Assembly (NCBI GenBank): GCA_947630765.1
Contig: CANRIX010000023.1
Location: 1 to 36,423, forward strand
Direction: 5' to 3'
DNA: 36,423 nucleotides
DNA from: an uncultured Clostridia bacterium
Lineage (GTDB): Bacteria; Bacillota; Clostridia; Oscillospirales; CAG-382
Shown: positions 1 to 6,911 of the stretch, piece after piece
Layout of the letters: each line of letters opens with the position of its first letter
How positions within the stretch are numbered: position 1 is the first letter of the stretch
Notes under the pieces: model-generated
What the model was told of the DNA's origin: nothing
Database searches by the model: none
What the model saw: only the letters and a program-made list of their open reading frames with translations
Made by a program: the position numbers and the translations under genes

Positions 1-104
1 ACGTCAATACAATAATTTTCCCATGCGTCCGCTTAACTGGTTCTCTCCTAAAGATGTCCTCTTTTCTTTTCCTGACTTTGTAACACATCATTGACAAACC
101 TACA
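1..104 (-). repeat. Terminal inverted repeat, left copy
   Basis: The reverse complement of 1-104 matches 36288-36391 at 101 of 104 positions (differences near 78, 48 and 14). Read on the minus strand it can encode a short open stretch beginning MMCY and rich in Lys/Arg, but the copy runs off the contig so no gene can be called. The flanking DNA is AT-rich compared with the rest of the window. Most likely this is part of a multicopy repeat or insertion element that ended the assembly. A defining transposase is not visible, so the element type is unknown. Confidence 0.85.
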
Positions 105-526
105 ACAGACAAATTCGGCACGAAAATATTGATTTTAGAACGAAGATTCCAGATCGACTAATCAAGTTTGAAAATTTCCATCAAGTTCGATTGGGAAAAG
201 AAGTTTCCAAAAAATGATGAGATCAAAAATCAGTTTAACGATAGAAAGAACTTATTTATACGGTCCGCCAACTTCTATTTTGTTCACAAAAAAGTTTCCC
301 GCAAGGCTCTGCCCCACATCGAAAAAAAGAGGATGCAATAGCATAGAGTCCAAAGAGCAGATCAAGGTTGTCTTTATCGCGGACTCAAAGTAGAGCAGAA
401 ACTGAACTGAAAAAAGCGGCTGATCGTAGCCGCCCCGGATTTGAACGCACAAGAGTTTTTCGGCGAGGGTTCAAGTCCATACGCCAAATTGCCGAAAAAT
501 CTTTTTTATTGTAGTTAGACACCGCG
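105..526. other. AT-rich stretch with no convincing gene
   Basis: This part has much lower GC than the protein-coding DNA that follows. Short open frames exist on the minus strand (252-452 and 385-573), but they overlap each other, lack a clear ribosome binding site and contain a terminator hairpin inside, so they are not called as genes. An imperfect stem (arms near 455-464 and 491-499) followed by a T-run lies near 500-510. Together with the terminal repeat this looks like remnant mobile or repeat DNA; this is inference from composition and position. Confidence 0.5.
410..433 (-). terminator. Rho-independent terminator (minus strand)
   Basis: Read on the minus strand, GCGGCT pairs with AGCCGC around a six-base loop and is followed by six T residues. 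The gene it would serve on the minus strand is not recognisable; transcription ending here would come from the AT-rich region at higher coordinates. Confidence 0.55.
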
Positions 527-561
527 TCGCGGTGAGTCCTTTCGGGCTTGCCGCGATTTTT
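527..561 (+). terminator. Terminator hairpin of the GGCAAG family
   Basis: A 13-bp stem (527-539 with 544-556, three G-T wobbles) closes a TTTC loop and is followed by TTTTT. No intact gene is seen upstream on the plus strand, so the original gene may have been lost or lie in the AT-rich remnant. The 3' arm, with core GCTTGCC, resembles the terminators at 1491-1520 and 9014-9045. Confidence 0.6.
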
Positions 562-606
562 CACGCACCTCAACCGCCGTTTGAGGAAAACGAACCGAAC
601 GGGTGA

Positions 607-635
607 TGGACTATTCCCGTCCGTTGTGCTATCCT
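607..635 (+). promoter_or_regulatory. Promoter of the XRE regulator gene, with palindrome downstream
   Basis: TGGACT (607-612) and TATCCT (630-635) are separated by 17 bases; the -10 is preceded by TGC, an extended -10. A perfect 10-bp palindrome, TCACCGGTGA, lies at 643-652 between the -10 and the ribosome binding site. Its place and symmetry suit a binding site for the HTH protein encoded just downstream, but autoregulation is inference. Confidence 0.5.
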
Positions 636-676
636 GTACCCGTCACCGGTGAACAAAATCACACAAGGAGGAACCC

Positions 677-1456
677 ATGAACATCGGAAAGAAAATCAAA
701 TCCCTACGCGCCGCCCGCCGCATTTCGCAAGAGGCGCTCGCCGAAGCGATGGGCGTCAGTTTTCAGGCGGTCAGCAAATGGGAAACCGGCGTCAGCGCCC
801 CGGACATTTCGCTCCTGCCCGCGCTCGCCTGCTTCTTCGGCGTTTCCACCGACGAACTGCTGGACTATGACCGCTACGCGAACGAAAAGAAGATTTACGA
901 GATTTGCGATCGCGCCGCCGCCCTTCGGTGCGAAAATCCCGCGGAAGCGGAAAAAATCCTGCAGGACGGACTCAAACGCTTTCCGGGGAACGACGACCTG
1001 CTCAACAGCCTGCTCTACACCCTGCCGCCGGAGCGTTCCGACGAGGCGGCGGCGCTCTGCAAGACGCTGATCGAAACGACGCAGGACGATACCGTAAAGT
1101 ACGACGCCCTGCGCATCCTCGCAGAAATCCAGAGCGAGCGCGGCGAAAAGGCGCTCTGCGCGGAAACGCTCGAACAGATCCCGGAACTGTACTTCACCAA
1201 ATTACAGCTGATGGCCTGTCTTTTGGACGGCGACGCGTCGGTAAGCGCCGCAAATAAGCAACTCTGGCTGGATTTCGAGTCGGTGTTTCAGATGCTGAAC
1301 GTCCTGCGGAAAAACCTTCCGGCGAAGGAGGCACAGCCATGGCGAAATTTGGGAGTCGCCCTTCTGAACACGATTCTGTCCACGCGCGACACAGGACTGC
1401 TGTCGGACGATTTCCTTGCATACTGCGAAGAATTCCTCGAAACATTTCGGCAATAA
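677..1456 (+). CDS. XRE-family transcriptional regulator with C-terminal helical repeat region
   Basis: A 259-residue protein with an N-terminal Cro/CI-type helix-turn-helix (about residues 3-60; QEALAEAMGVSFQAVSKWE is the recognition part) that should bind DNA as a dimer. The remaining ~190 residues are predicted helical, with paired helices rich in Ala/Glu/Leu that resemble TPR units. This is a common Firmicutes layout in which the C-terminal part senses a ligand or peptide; no ligand can be inferred. The start follows a strong AAGGAGG site. A palindrome between promoter and start could be its own operator. A clear terminator follows, so it is probably a single-gene transcript. Its targets are unknown. 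Confidence 0.85.
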   Translation: MNIGKKIKSLRAARRISQEALAEAMGVSFQAVSKWETGVSAPDISLLPALACFFGVSTDELLDYDRYANEKKIYEICDRAAALRCENPAEAEKILQDGLKRFPGNDDLLNSLLYTLPPERSDEAAALCKTLIETTQDDTVKYDALRILAEIQSERGEKALCAETLEQIPELYFTKLQLMACLLDGDASVSAANKQLWLDFESVFQMLNVLRKNLPAKEAQPWRNLGVALLNTILSTRDTGLLSDDFLAYCEEFLETFRQ

Positions 1457-1490
1457 CGCGCGTTCGCTTGAAACGGATCCCCCCGCATTC

Positions 1491-1520
1491 CGGCAAGTCT
1501 TTCGGACTTGCCGATTTTTT
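1491..1520 (+). terminator. Rho-independent terminator after the XRE gene
   Basis: CGGCAAGTC (1491-1499) pairs perfectly with GACTTGCCG (1505-1513) around a TTTCG loop, followed by A and six T residues. It lies 35 bases after the stop codon of the regulator and ahead of the thyA promoter. Confidence 0.9.
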
Positions 1521-1570
1521 GTGCCGACGCTTTTGCGGAAATTTTTTTTGGGTTTTCTTGCGAAAAGGGC

Positions 1571-1599
1571 TTGCAAAACCCGAAAAAGTGTGCTATACT
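1571..1599 (+). promoter_or_regulatory. Promoter of thyA-folA
   Basis: TTGCAA (1571-1576), a 17-base spacer and TATACT (1594-1599), with TGC directly ahead of the -10 (extended -10). It sits about 40 bases before the thyA start. Confidence 0.8.
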
Positions 1600-1639
1600 A
1601 TGCTCGTCGATTCGGTGACGGCGAAAGGCGGAGCGTGCG

Positions 1640-2482
1640 ATGAGTTATGCGGACACCTTGTTCATTCAAATGTGCCGGGACATTCTCGCGAACGGGACGG
1701 ATACCCGGGGCGAGCGCGTCCGCCCGCATTGGGAGGACGGGACCCCCGCGTACACGGTCAAGAAGTTCTGCGTCGTCAATCGGTACGATCTGCGCAAGGA
1801 ATTTCCGGCGCTGACGCTTCGCAAGACCAATTTGCGCAATTGCGTCGACGAACTGCTCTGGATCTGGCAGAGAAAGTCCAACAACATCGGCGACCTGCAT
1901 TCCCACATCTGGGACGAATGGGCGGACGAGAACGGCTCCATCGGGAAGGCGTACGGCTATCAGCTCGGCGTTCGGCATCAATACGCGGAAGGCGAATTCG
2001 ATCAGGTGGATCGGGTGCTGTACGACCTCAAGCACAACCCGTTTTCCCGCCGGATCCTGACGAACCTGTACGTCCACGCGGATCTGCACGCGATGCGGCT
2101 CTACCCCTGCGCGTACAGCGTGACCTTCAACGTCACGCAGGAGGACGGGCGGCTCGTGCTGAACGCGATCCTCAACCAACGCTCGCAGGACGTGCTGATG
2201 GCGAATAACTGGAACGTCTGCCAATACGCGGTGCTGCTGCATATGTTCGCGCAGGTGTCCGGTATGGTCGCTGGCGAGCTGGTGCACGTCATCGCCGACG
2301 CGCACATCTACGACCGGCACGTGGAACTGGTGCGGGAGCTGATTTCCCGCGAACCCTTCCCTGCGCCGAAGTTCTGGATCAACCCGGACGTGCGGGATTT
2401 CTACGCGTTCACGCCGGACGATTTCCGGCTGGACGAGTATCAGACGCATCCGCAGATCAGGAACATCCCGGTCGCGATCTGA
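1640..2482 (+). CDS. thyA: Thymidylate synthase (ThyA type)
   Basis: Cytoplasmic enzyme that methylates dUMP to dTMP using methylenetetrahydrofolate, giving dihydrofolate, which the next gene product recycles. The protein has 280 residues, normal for the family. The catalytic Cys157 lies in LYPCAYS; the phosphate-binding QRSQD is at 180-184; the HIYDRHVE segment (222-229) matches the conserved HxYxxH motif. The residue after the catalytic Cys is Ala158, where most ThyA proteins have His (PPCH). The start follows a GGCGGAG-like site and fits the family N-terminus. folA starts 27 bases after the stop, so the pair is one operon. Confidence 0.96.
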   Translation: MSYADTLFIQMCRDILANGTDTRGERVRPHWEDGTPAYTVKKFCVVNRYDLRKEFPALTLRKTNLRNCVDELLWIWQRKSNNIGDLHSHIWDEWADENGSIGKAYGYQLGVRHQYAEGEFDQVDRVLYDLKHNPFSRRILTNLYVHADLHAMRLYPCAYSVTFNVTQEDGRLVLNAILNQRSQDVLMANNWNVCQYAVLLHMFAQVSGMVAGELVHVIADAHIYDRHVELVRELISREPFPAPKFWINPDVRDFYAFTPDDFRLDEYQTHPQIRNIPVAI

Positions 2483-2509
2483 GCGCACGGCGGATAGGAG
2501 CGAACGGAG

Positions 2510-3025
2510 ATGCGGAAGATCCTTCTCGCGGCGGTGGACCGCAATTTGGCGATCGGGCGGAACGGCGCGTTGCTGTACCGGGTGCCGGAGGACCTTCGGC
2601 GGTTCCGGCAGTTGACGACCGGGCAGGTCGTGTTGTGCGGTCGCAAGACGCTCGAAAGCTTCCCGAACGGCAAACCGCTCCCCGGACGCGAAACGGTTCT
2701 GCTTTCCCGGCGGTACGAAGGCAAAGACGAACCGCTTCTGACCGTCGCGCGGACGCCGGAGGAGGCGCTCGAAAAGGCGGCGGTGCTTTGCGGGAACGAA
2801 AAAAATCTGTACGTCATCGGCGGCGAAAGCGTGTATCGCCTGTTCGCGCCGGTTTGCGAAACGGCGGATCTGACCGAGATCGACGCGGAAACCCCCGACG
2901 CGGACGCGTTCTTCCCCGCTCTGCGCGAGCAGGACGGCTGGGTGCGCGCCGAAGCGTCGCCGGAACAGGTTTCCTCTTCCGGGCTGCGTTTCCGTTACGT
3001 CACTTACCAAAAAGAACGCGTGTAG
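2510..3025 (+). CDS. folA: Dihydrofolate reductase
   Basis: NADPH-dependent enzyme that reduces dihydrofolate to tetrahydrofolate and so closes the cycle opened by ThyA. The protein has 171 residues. The folate-binding segment holds PEDLRRF with Asp28 as the probable proton-donor acid; GRKTLESFP (about 45-53) and IGGESVYRLF (about 104-113) are the NADPH-binding motifs. The usual Pro-Trp pair before the PEDL motif is Leu-Tyr here, a variation in the Met20-loop region. TAGGAG ahead of the ATG is the ribosome binding site. The tRNA-Gly gene begins only 12 bases after the stop and is probably in the same transcript. Confidence 0.95.
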   Translation: MRKILLAAVDRNLAIGRNGALLYRVPEDLRRFRQLTTGQVVLCGRKTLESFPNGKPLPGRETVLLSRRYEGKDEPLLTVARTPEEALEKAAVLCGNEKNLYVIGGESVYRLFAPVCETADLTEIDAETPDADAFFPALREQDGWVRAEASPEQVSSSGLRFRYVTYQKERV

Positions 3026-3037
3026 GCGTTCTCATAT

Positions 3038-3111
3038 GCAGGCGTAGTTTAGTGGTAGAATCTCAGCTTCCCAAGCTGATTGTGCGGGTCCGATTCCCGT
3101 CGCCTGCTCCA
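3038..3111 (+). tRNA. tRNA-Gly (anticodon CCC)
   Basis: A full cloverleaf is visible. The acceptor stem GCAGGCG (3038-3044) pairs with CGCCTGC (3101-3107), followed by discriminator T and an encoded CCA (3109-3111). The D-arm is TAGTTTAGTGGTAGAA-like, the anticodon stem is TCAGC/GCTGA around TTCCCAA with anticodon CCC at 3070-3072, and the T-arm is GCGGG TCCGATT CCCGT. It decodes GGG glycine codons. No separate promoter is seen in the 12 bases after folA. Confidence 0.97.
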
Positions 3112-3113
3112 TG

Positions 3114-3166
3114 GCTGAACACCAATTTTGATACAATACGTATCTTGATTGGTGTTCAGCTTCTTA
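3114..3166 (+). terminator. Long hairpin after tRNA-Gly
   Basis: GCTGAACACCAAT (3114-3126) is perfectly complementary to ATTGGTGTTCAGC (3148-3160), with a second inner stem GATAC/GTATC, then TTCTTA. The stem starts three bases after the encoded CCA. It probably ends the thyA-folA-tRNA transcript and defines the tRNA 3' end; the T-run is weak. Confidence 0.6.
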
Positions 3167-3219
3167 TAGCAGCATTCGTGCGGATGGATCGCCGATCGCA
3201 ATCGGAAAGAGGGCAAAAA

Positions 3220-3811
3220 ATGATACCCGACAGAGAAGAAGCGGAAGAATTATTGCAGCAAGCCGAGGCCCGTAATTCCGGTCCTGGGGGGGGAAAATCA
3301 CAGCCGAATCGTCGCCTGCTGTGCCGAAAAAATTGCCAAAAATTGTGCGGATTTAGTTCCCGATAAGGCGTATGTATTGGGATTGCTTCACAATATTGGA
3401 AGGAAATTCGGCGCAGGACATCTAAGACACGTTTTCGATGGGTACGTTTATATGCTGTCGCTCGGATACGACGAGGTCGCCAAGGTATGCCTTACGCATT
3501 CCTTCAATAACCAAACCATGAAAGAGTACATTGGAAAATTCGATACTTCCGACGTGGAAACGGAGCAATTAAGCGACGCACTGGCGGCCGCAGTTTTTGA
3601 CGAGTACGACCGTCTCATTCAATTATGCGACACATTGGCAGGCAGCGAGGGCGTTTTGCAGATGAAAGAACGTATGGAAGATGTACGGAAACGGTACGGT
3701 TCCTATCCCAAAGCAAAATGGGATTCCAATCTCCGGCTGAAAGAACACTTTGAAAGAAAAATCGGAAAAGATGTTTACCGTTTGCTCGAATGCAAATCCG
3801 TCAAACTATAG
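3220..3811 (+). pseudogene. HD-domain phosphohydrolase-like gene, frameshifted
   Basis: The start at 3220 has an SD (GAAAGAGGG). The reading frame opens with MIPDREEAEELLQQAEA, then reaches a run of eight G at 3286-3293, after which the homologous frame continues one base out: NHSRIVACCAEKIAKNCA, then GLLHNIGRKFG and a C-terminal half ending at 3811. Dropping one G restores a 196-residue HD-superfamily protein. The metal-binding HD pair is His-Asn (codons at 3389-3394), one G-to-A change from His-Asp, so the protein would be impaired even if the frame were intact. The DNA is clearly lower in GC than its neighbours, suggesting separate ancestry. A sequencing error in the G-run could explain the frameshift but not the HN change. 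Confidence 0.8.
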
Positions 3812-3856
3812 AATCCCGGCTTGATAGAAAAACGGTGCCAACTTGCAAGGTGAGGG

Positions 3857-3867
3857 TGTGCTATCAT
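3857..3867 (+). promoter_or_regulatory. Extended -10 promoter element
   Basis: TGTGCTATCAT: TGC followed by TATCAT (3862-3867), 39 bases ahead of the GTG start of the next gene. A good -35 at 17 bases is not visible; TTGCAA at 3843 is only 13 bases away. Called because the same TGTGCTA string precedes several other genes here. Confidence 0.4.
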
Positions 3868-3905
3868 ACCCCTCATCCGGCGAAAAAGGCAATCGGAGGT
3901 TTCCT

Positions 3906-4604
3906 GTGCGAACATTTGAAACGTACATCACAAACGGCGAATACCGGGTCGGGTGCACCGGGCAGACGGTGTACCTTTTCGGGCGGGACGGCGCCGAGCT
4001 CGCGAAATTCAGCGACCTGAAATACGCGTATCATGCCGTTTTTTCGCCGAACGGCAAGGTGTTCGCGGTCCGGTCGAACGAGGGCCGACTGGCGATCTAT
4101 GACCTCGCGGAACGCAGGCTCGTGCGGAAATTCCGCTACGCGACGGGCGAAGACGGCGAGCAGCCGCAGGACGCAAACGGCTGCTTTTCCCCGGACGGCG
4201 AGCGGTTTTTCGTCCCGCTCTACCGTGCGGACCTCTGTTCCTCGCTGCTCGTCTACCGCACGAGCGACTTTTCCCTCGAAAAACGGCTTTTTGACGACGG
4301 CAGCATGGTTCTGGACTGCATCGAATACGACGCGGAAACCGAAACCTGCTGCCTGCTCGGATTTTTCCGGGATCCGTCGCACGAAGGCAACGCCTGCTTC
4401 GTCGGTCGGCTGGACGGGGATTCGCTCGCGGACGCCGTGCCCCTCTCGGAACGCGAATACGACTTCTATCGGCAGTACAAAGAGTTCGAGGCGACGGGCT
4501 TCACGACGACGTCCGCCTGCATGACGCCCGCCGAAGCCGAACGCCTCAAAGCGGGCAAGCACACGCTCGCACGGCTCTGGCGGCATCATTCCGCGAAGCG
4601 ATAA
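3906..4604 (+). CDS. WD40/beta-propeller-like protein of unknown function
   Basis: The GTG at 3906 is chosen because GGAGG lies five bases ahead and the protein then begins RTFETYITNGEYRVG; longer forms would read through the promoter. It has 232 residues and no signal peptide or membrane segment, so it is probably cytoplasmic. Two blade-like repeats are visible: AVFSPNGKVFAVRSNEGRL followed by IYDL, and CFSPDGERFFVPLYRADL followed by LLVYR, both typical of WD40-like propellers. The chain is too short for a full seven-blade propeller. No catalytic motif is recognised; a binding or scaffold role is possible. Partners are unknown. Confidence 0.75.
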   Translation: MRTFETYITNGEYRVGCTGQTVYLFGRDGAELAKFSDLKYAYHAVFSPNGKVFAVRSNEGRLAIYDLAERRLVRKFRYATGEDGEQPQDANGCFSPDGERFFVPLYRADLCSSLLVYRTSDFSLEKRLFDDGSMVLDCIEYDAETETCCLLGFFRDPSHEGNACFVGRLDGDSLADAVPLSEREYDFYRQYKEFEATGFTTTSACMTPAEAERLKAGKHTLARLWRHHSAKR

Positions 4605-4605
4605 C

Positions 4606-4628
4606 CCCCGCCGCCGCGGGGCTTTGCC
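4606..4628 (+). terminator. GC-rich hairpin after the propeller gene
   Basis: CCCCGC pairs with GCGGGG around CGCC directly after the stop codon, followed by an interrupted T-tract (CTTTGCCTT). It is a plausible, imperfect rho-independent terminator lying just ahead of the next promoter. Confidence 0.45.
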
Positions 4629-4631
4629 TTC

Positions 4632-4706
4632 CCCCTCTTGACATTCCCCCCGTTTTGGCGTATACTGTACCCAAACAAGGACAAGGGGTGACGCACATGA
4701 AAACCG
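4632..4706 (+). repeat. Promoter/leader cassette, copy 1
   Basis: This 75-bp block (promoter, spacer, ribosome binding site, ATG and the first three codons) recurs at 5395-5469 with one difference (T at 4656, C in the second copy). The sequence before and after diverges at once, so the duplicated unit is the expression signal and not the gene. Confidence 0.92.
4638..4666 (+). promoter_or_regulatory. Strong sigma-A-type promoter, cassette copy 1
   Basis: TTGACA (4638-4643), 17 bases, TATACT (4661-4666): a consensus -35 and a five-of-six -10. Transcription should start about 25 bases before the ATG at 4697, giving a short leader that holds an AAGGGG ribosome binding site. Confidence 0.9.
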
Positions 4707-5389
4707 TGCGATTTACGATCTACCGAAAAAAGGCGCTGTCGGGGCTGTTCTTGCCGAACCGCGTATACGTCAACGGCAAGCTCGCGGGGACCATCCGATT
4801 CGGCGGGACGCTCGCCGTCGAGGTCCCCAAAGCCGACCTGTACCACCTGACGGAAAGCGTCAGCCCGTTTGACGACAGCGCCGCCCTCTTCGACCGCGGC
4901 GATCGGGAATACCGCGTCCTGCTCAAGAAGGTCGGCGGGCGGTGGACGCGTACCCGCTACCGATTCCACCTCCGCACCGGGGATCGGATCGACCCCCTGC
5001 CCGCCTTCCGTTTCGAAAAAATCAAGGACGCGGTATGGGAGAACCGCGTGCAGGAACTGCCCCCCGACGAACGGTTGCTCTCGCTCTGCTATGCGTTTGA
5101 ACGTTTGCTCACGGCCGACGTCGTGGAACTGCTTGCGTCGGAATCCCTGACCGAAATCCTCAACGCCCTGCAGGAAATCGGCGCAACGCAACTCGCCGGA
5201 ATACTCCGCCGGATCCTCGACGAACTGTTCGCGGGCGTCGCGCTCCCCTCGGTCGACCGTATGGACGACAGGTTCCGCAAAGCCGACCAATGGATGGAAA
5301 GCCTGCCGGAATCGGCTTGGGAGGAGTTCCGCGCCGGGGTCGCAAAGCACCTCACGGGCGACCTCGTCGGCGGAGAAACCGCATCCTGA
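4697..5389 (+). CDS. Hypothetical protein with N-terminal beta-rich and C-terminal helical part
   Basis: A 230-residue protein with no family recognised. The ATG at 4697 is chosen because ACAAGGGG precedes it and the same leader and start are used by the next gene; an upstream in-frame ATG at 4655 lies inside the promoter. Residues 1-75 look like a beta-sandwich (VYVNGKLAGTIRFGGTLAVEV alternates hydrophobic and polar residues, somewhat like carrier or PEGA-type domains). Residues ~115-225 are helical and acidic. There is no signal peptide or membrane segment, so it is probably cytoplasmic. It shares only expression signals with its neighbour. Confidence 0.75.
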   Translation: MKTVRFTIYRKKALSGLFLPNRVYVNGKLAGTIRFGGTLAVEVPKADLYHLTESVSPFDDSAALFDRGDREYRVLLKKVGGRWTRTRYRFHLRTGDRIDPLPAFRFEKIKDAVWENRVQELPPDERLLSLCYAFERLLTADVVELLASESLTEILNALQEIGATQLAGILRRILDELFAGVALPSVDRMDDRFRKADQWMESLPESAWEEFRAGVAKHLTGDLVGGETAS

Positions 5390-5394
5390 CCACA

Positions 5395-5469
5395 CCCCTC
5401 TTGACATTCCCCCCGTTTCGGCGTATACTGTACCCAAACAAGGACAAGGGGTGACGCACATGAAAACCG
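5395..5469 (+). repeat. Promoter/leader cassette, copy 2
   Basis: Second copy of the block at 4632-4706, 74 of 75 bases identical. It begins six bases after the stop codon of the preceding gene and ends after the third codon plus two bases of the patatin gene. Confidence 0.92.
5401..5429 (+). promoter_or_regulatory. Strong sigma-A-type promoter, cassette copy 2
   Basis: TTGACA (5401-5406), 17 bases, TATACT (5424-5429), identical in layout to the promoter at 4638. It should make the patatin gene independent of the gene before it. Confidence 0.9.
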
Positions 5470-6299
5470 GCGTGGTCGACGTAGGCGGCGGGTTCCGCGG
5501 AATCTACGCCTGCGGCGTGCTGGACTACTGTTTGGACCAAAAAATCCGTTTCGACCTCGGGATCGGCGTATCGGCGGGAAGCGCGAACCTCGCGTCCTTC
5601 CTCGCCGGACAGCGGGGGCGAAACTTCACCTTCTATACGGAATACGGGCTTCGCAAGCAGTACGCGAGCGTGGGGAACTTCCTGCGGAAGCGTTCCTTCA
5701 TCGACATGGACTACGTCTACGGCACGCTCAGCAACCGCGACGGCGAAAACCCGCTGGACTATGCCGCCCTGCGGGACAACCCGATGGACTTCCTCGTCGT
5801 CGCGACCGACGCGGTGACCGGGGACGCGACCTACTTCGGGAAGCGGGACATCCGGCAGGACGATTACGACGTGTTCAAGGCGTCCTCGTCGATCCCCTTC
5901 GTCTGTCAGCCCTATTTCGTGAACGGCACGCCCTACTACGACGGGGCGCTCGGCGACCCCGTGCCGGTGGAAAAGGCGTTCGCCTGCGGGTGCGACCGCG
6001 TCGTTTTACTGCTGACCAAGCCGGAAAACGTGATCCGCACCTCCGAGCAGGACGAGAAGCTGGCCGCCCGTATCCGCGGGAAATACCCCCGTGCGGCGGA
6101 AAATCTGCGCCAGCGGGCGAACCGCTACAACGTCGGCGTCGCGCTTGCGCAGGAATACGCACGGCAGGGCAAGGCGCTGATCGTCGCGCCGGACGACACC
6201 TGCGGCGTCCGCACGCTGTCCCGGAAGGCGGACGACATGAAGCGCCTTTACGCCAAAGGCTACGCCGACGGCAAAAAGATCAAGGCGTTCTTGAGTTAG
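5460..6299 (+). CDS. Patatin-like phospholipase / acyl hydrolase
   Basis: A 279-residue patatin-fold serine hydrolase expected to act on phospholipid or another acyl ester. The oxyanion-hole glycines GGGFRG lie at 9-14, the nucleophile Ser38 in GVSAG (36-40), and the second member of the Ser-Asp dyad, Asp161, in DGALGDP (161-167). There is no signal peptide; bacterial RssA/YqhO-type patatins are cytoplasmic or membrane-associated. The length and the alpha-helical C-terminal part after residue 190 fit that group. The start shares leader and first codons (MKT) with the gene before. A palindrome follows the stop. The substrate is unknown. Confidence 0.9.
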   Translation: MKTGVVDVGGGFRGIYACGVLDYCLDQKIRFDLGIGVSAGSANLASFLAGQRGRNFTFYTEYGLRKQYASVGNFLRKRSFIDMDYVYGTLSNRDGENPLDYAALRDNPMDFLVVATDAVTGDATYFGKRDIRQDDYDVFKASSSIPFVCQPYFVNGTPYYDGALGDPVPVEKAFACGCDRVVLLLTKPENVIRTSEQDEKLAARIRGKYPRAAENLRQRANRYNVGVALAQEYARQGKALIVAPDDTCGVRTLSRKADDMKRLYAKGYADGKKIKAFLS

Positions 6300-6307
6300 C
6301 CGCCCGT

Positions 6308-6323
6308 GGCGAACCGGTTCGCC
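6308..6323. repeat. 16-bp perfect palindrome after the patatin gene
   Basis: GGCGAACCGGTTCGCC begins nine bases after the stop codon. As RNA it could form a GGCGAA/TTCGCC stem, but no T-run follows, so it may be a weak terminator or a protein-binding site. Confidence 0.45.
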
Positions 6324-6432
6324 ATTCCCAAATTCCACACGAATTCCAAACGGACCACACGCGCATTCCGCATTCCCGGTGTATGCTGAAAATACCGACG
6401 AAGGTCGGAATACGGAAAGGTGGTCAAAAACC

Positions 6433-6840
6433 ATGAAGAGATCCAAATGGCTCTGGGGAATCGCTATGATGGCGCTTGCGGTGGTGCTGTCCGTCGGGTG
6501 CTTCACCGCTTTTGCGGCGGACGACGACGCGGAAACGGACGAACGCACGCCGGAACAAAGCGCGTACAGCTATCAGACCGGGCAGCAGCGAAGCGCCGAC
6601 CGCAACGACCTGTATGCGCAGGCGGAACAGCTTCCCGAAGACGAGCAGGACGCTTTCCTCGCCGAAAACGGCGTCGGAGAAACGCCCTATTCCGCGGAAG
6701 CGGCGGAATCCTACAGCTACGTCGCCGGTCAGCAGCGGGGCGCGTCCTATCGGCAGAGCGACGACGGCGAACGCACGCAGGACACGTCCGGCTACGGGTA
6801 CCTGACCGGGCAAGAACGCGGCGCAAGCTACCACAGGTAA
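6433..6840 (+). CDS. Small exported protein with three YxYxxGQxR repeats
   Basis: A 135-residue protein with an N-terminal signal peptide: basic MKRSK, a hydrophobic stretch to about residue 25 and a probable cut after TAFA (about residue 28). A Cys in SVGC does not fit a good lipobox. The mature part is very acidic and holds three imperfect copies of an aromatic motif: YSYQTGQQRSADR, YSYVAGQQRGASYR and YGYLTGQERGASYHR. No family is recognised. AAAGGTGG lies ahead of the start, with a small CCGAC/GTCGG hairpin upstream. The response regulator starts 71 bases later on the same strand, so the protein may be linked to that system as sensor partner or target; this is inference. Confidence 0.8.
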   Translation: MKRSKWLWGIAMMALAVVLSVGCFTAFAADDDAETDERTPEQSAYSYQTGQQRSADRNDLYAQAEQLPEDEQDAFLAENGVGETPYSAEAAESYSYVAGQQRGASYRQSDDGERTQDTSGYGYLTGQERGASYHR

Positions 6841-6911
6841 CAAGCAAAACACGCAAAACGGCAGACCGCCCACGCGACGGTTTGCGTTTTGCGCTATATG
6901 GGAGGGAAATC

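Noticed and set aside
434..480. Possible tRNA or tRNA fragment, because of GTTCAAATCC-like T-loop strings on both strands
   Set aside because: No matching T-stem, acceptor stem or anticodon arm could be drawn; only the loop-like string is present.
252..573. Two small minus-strand open frames of 66 and 62 codons
   Set aside because: They overlap each other in different frames, run through a terminator hairpin and have no ribosome binding site.
6433..6510. Lipoprotein signal in the small repeat protein (SVGC)
   Set aside because: Positions -3 and -2 do not fit a lipobox well, and a normal signal peptidase site (TAFA) follows a few residues later.
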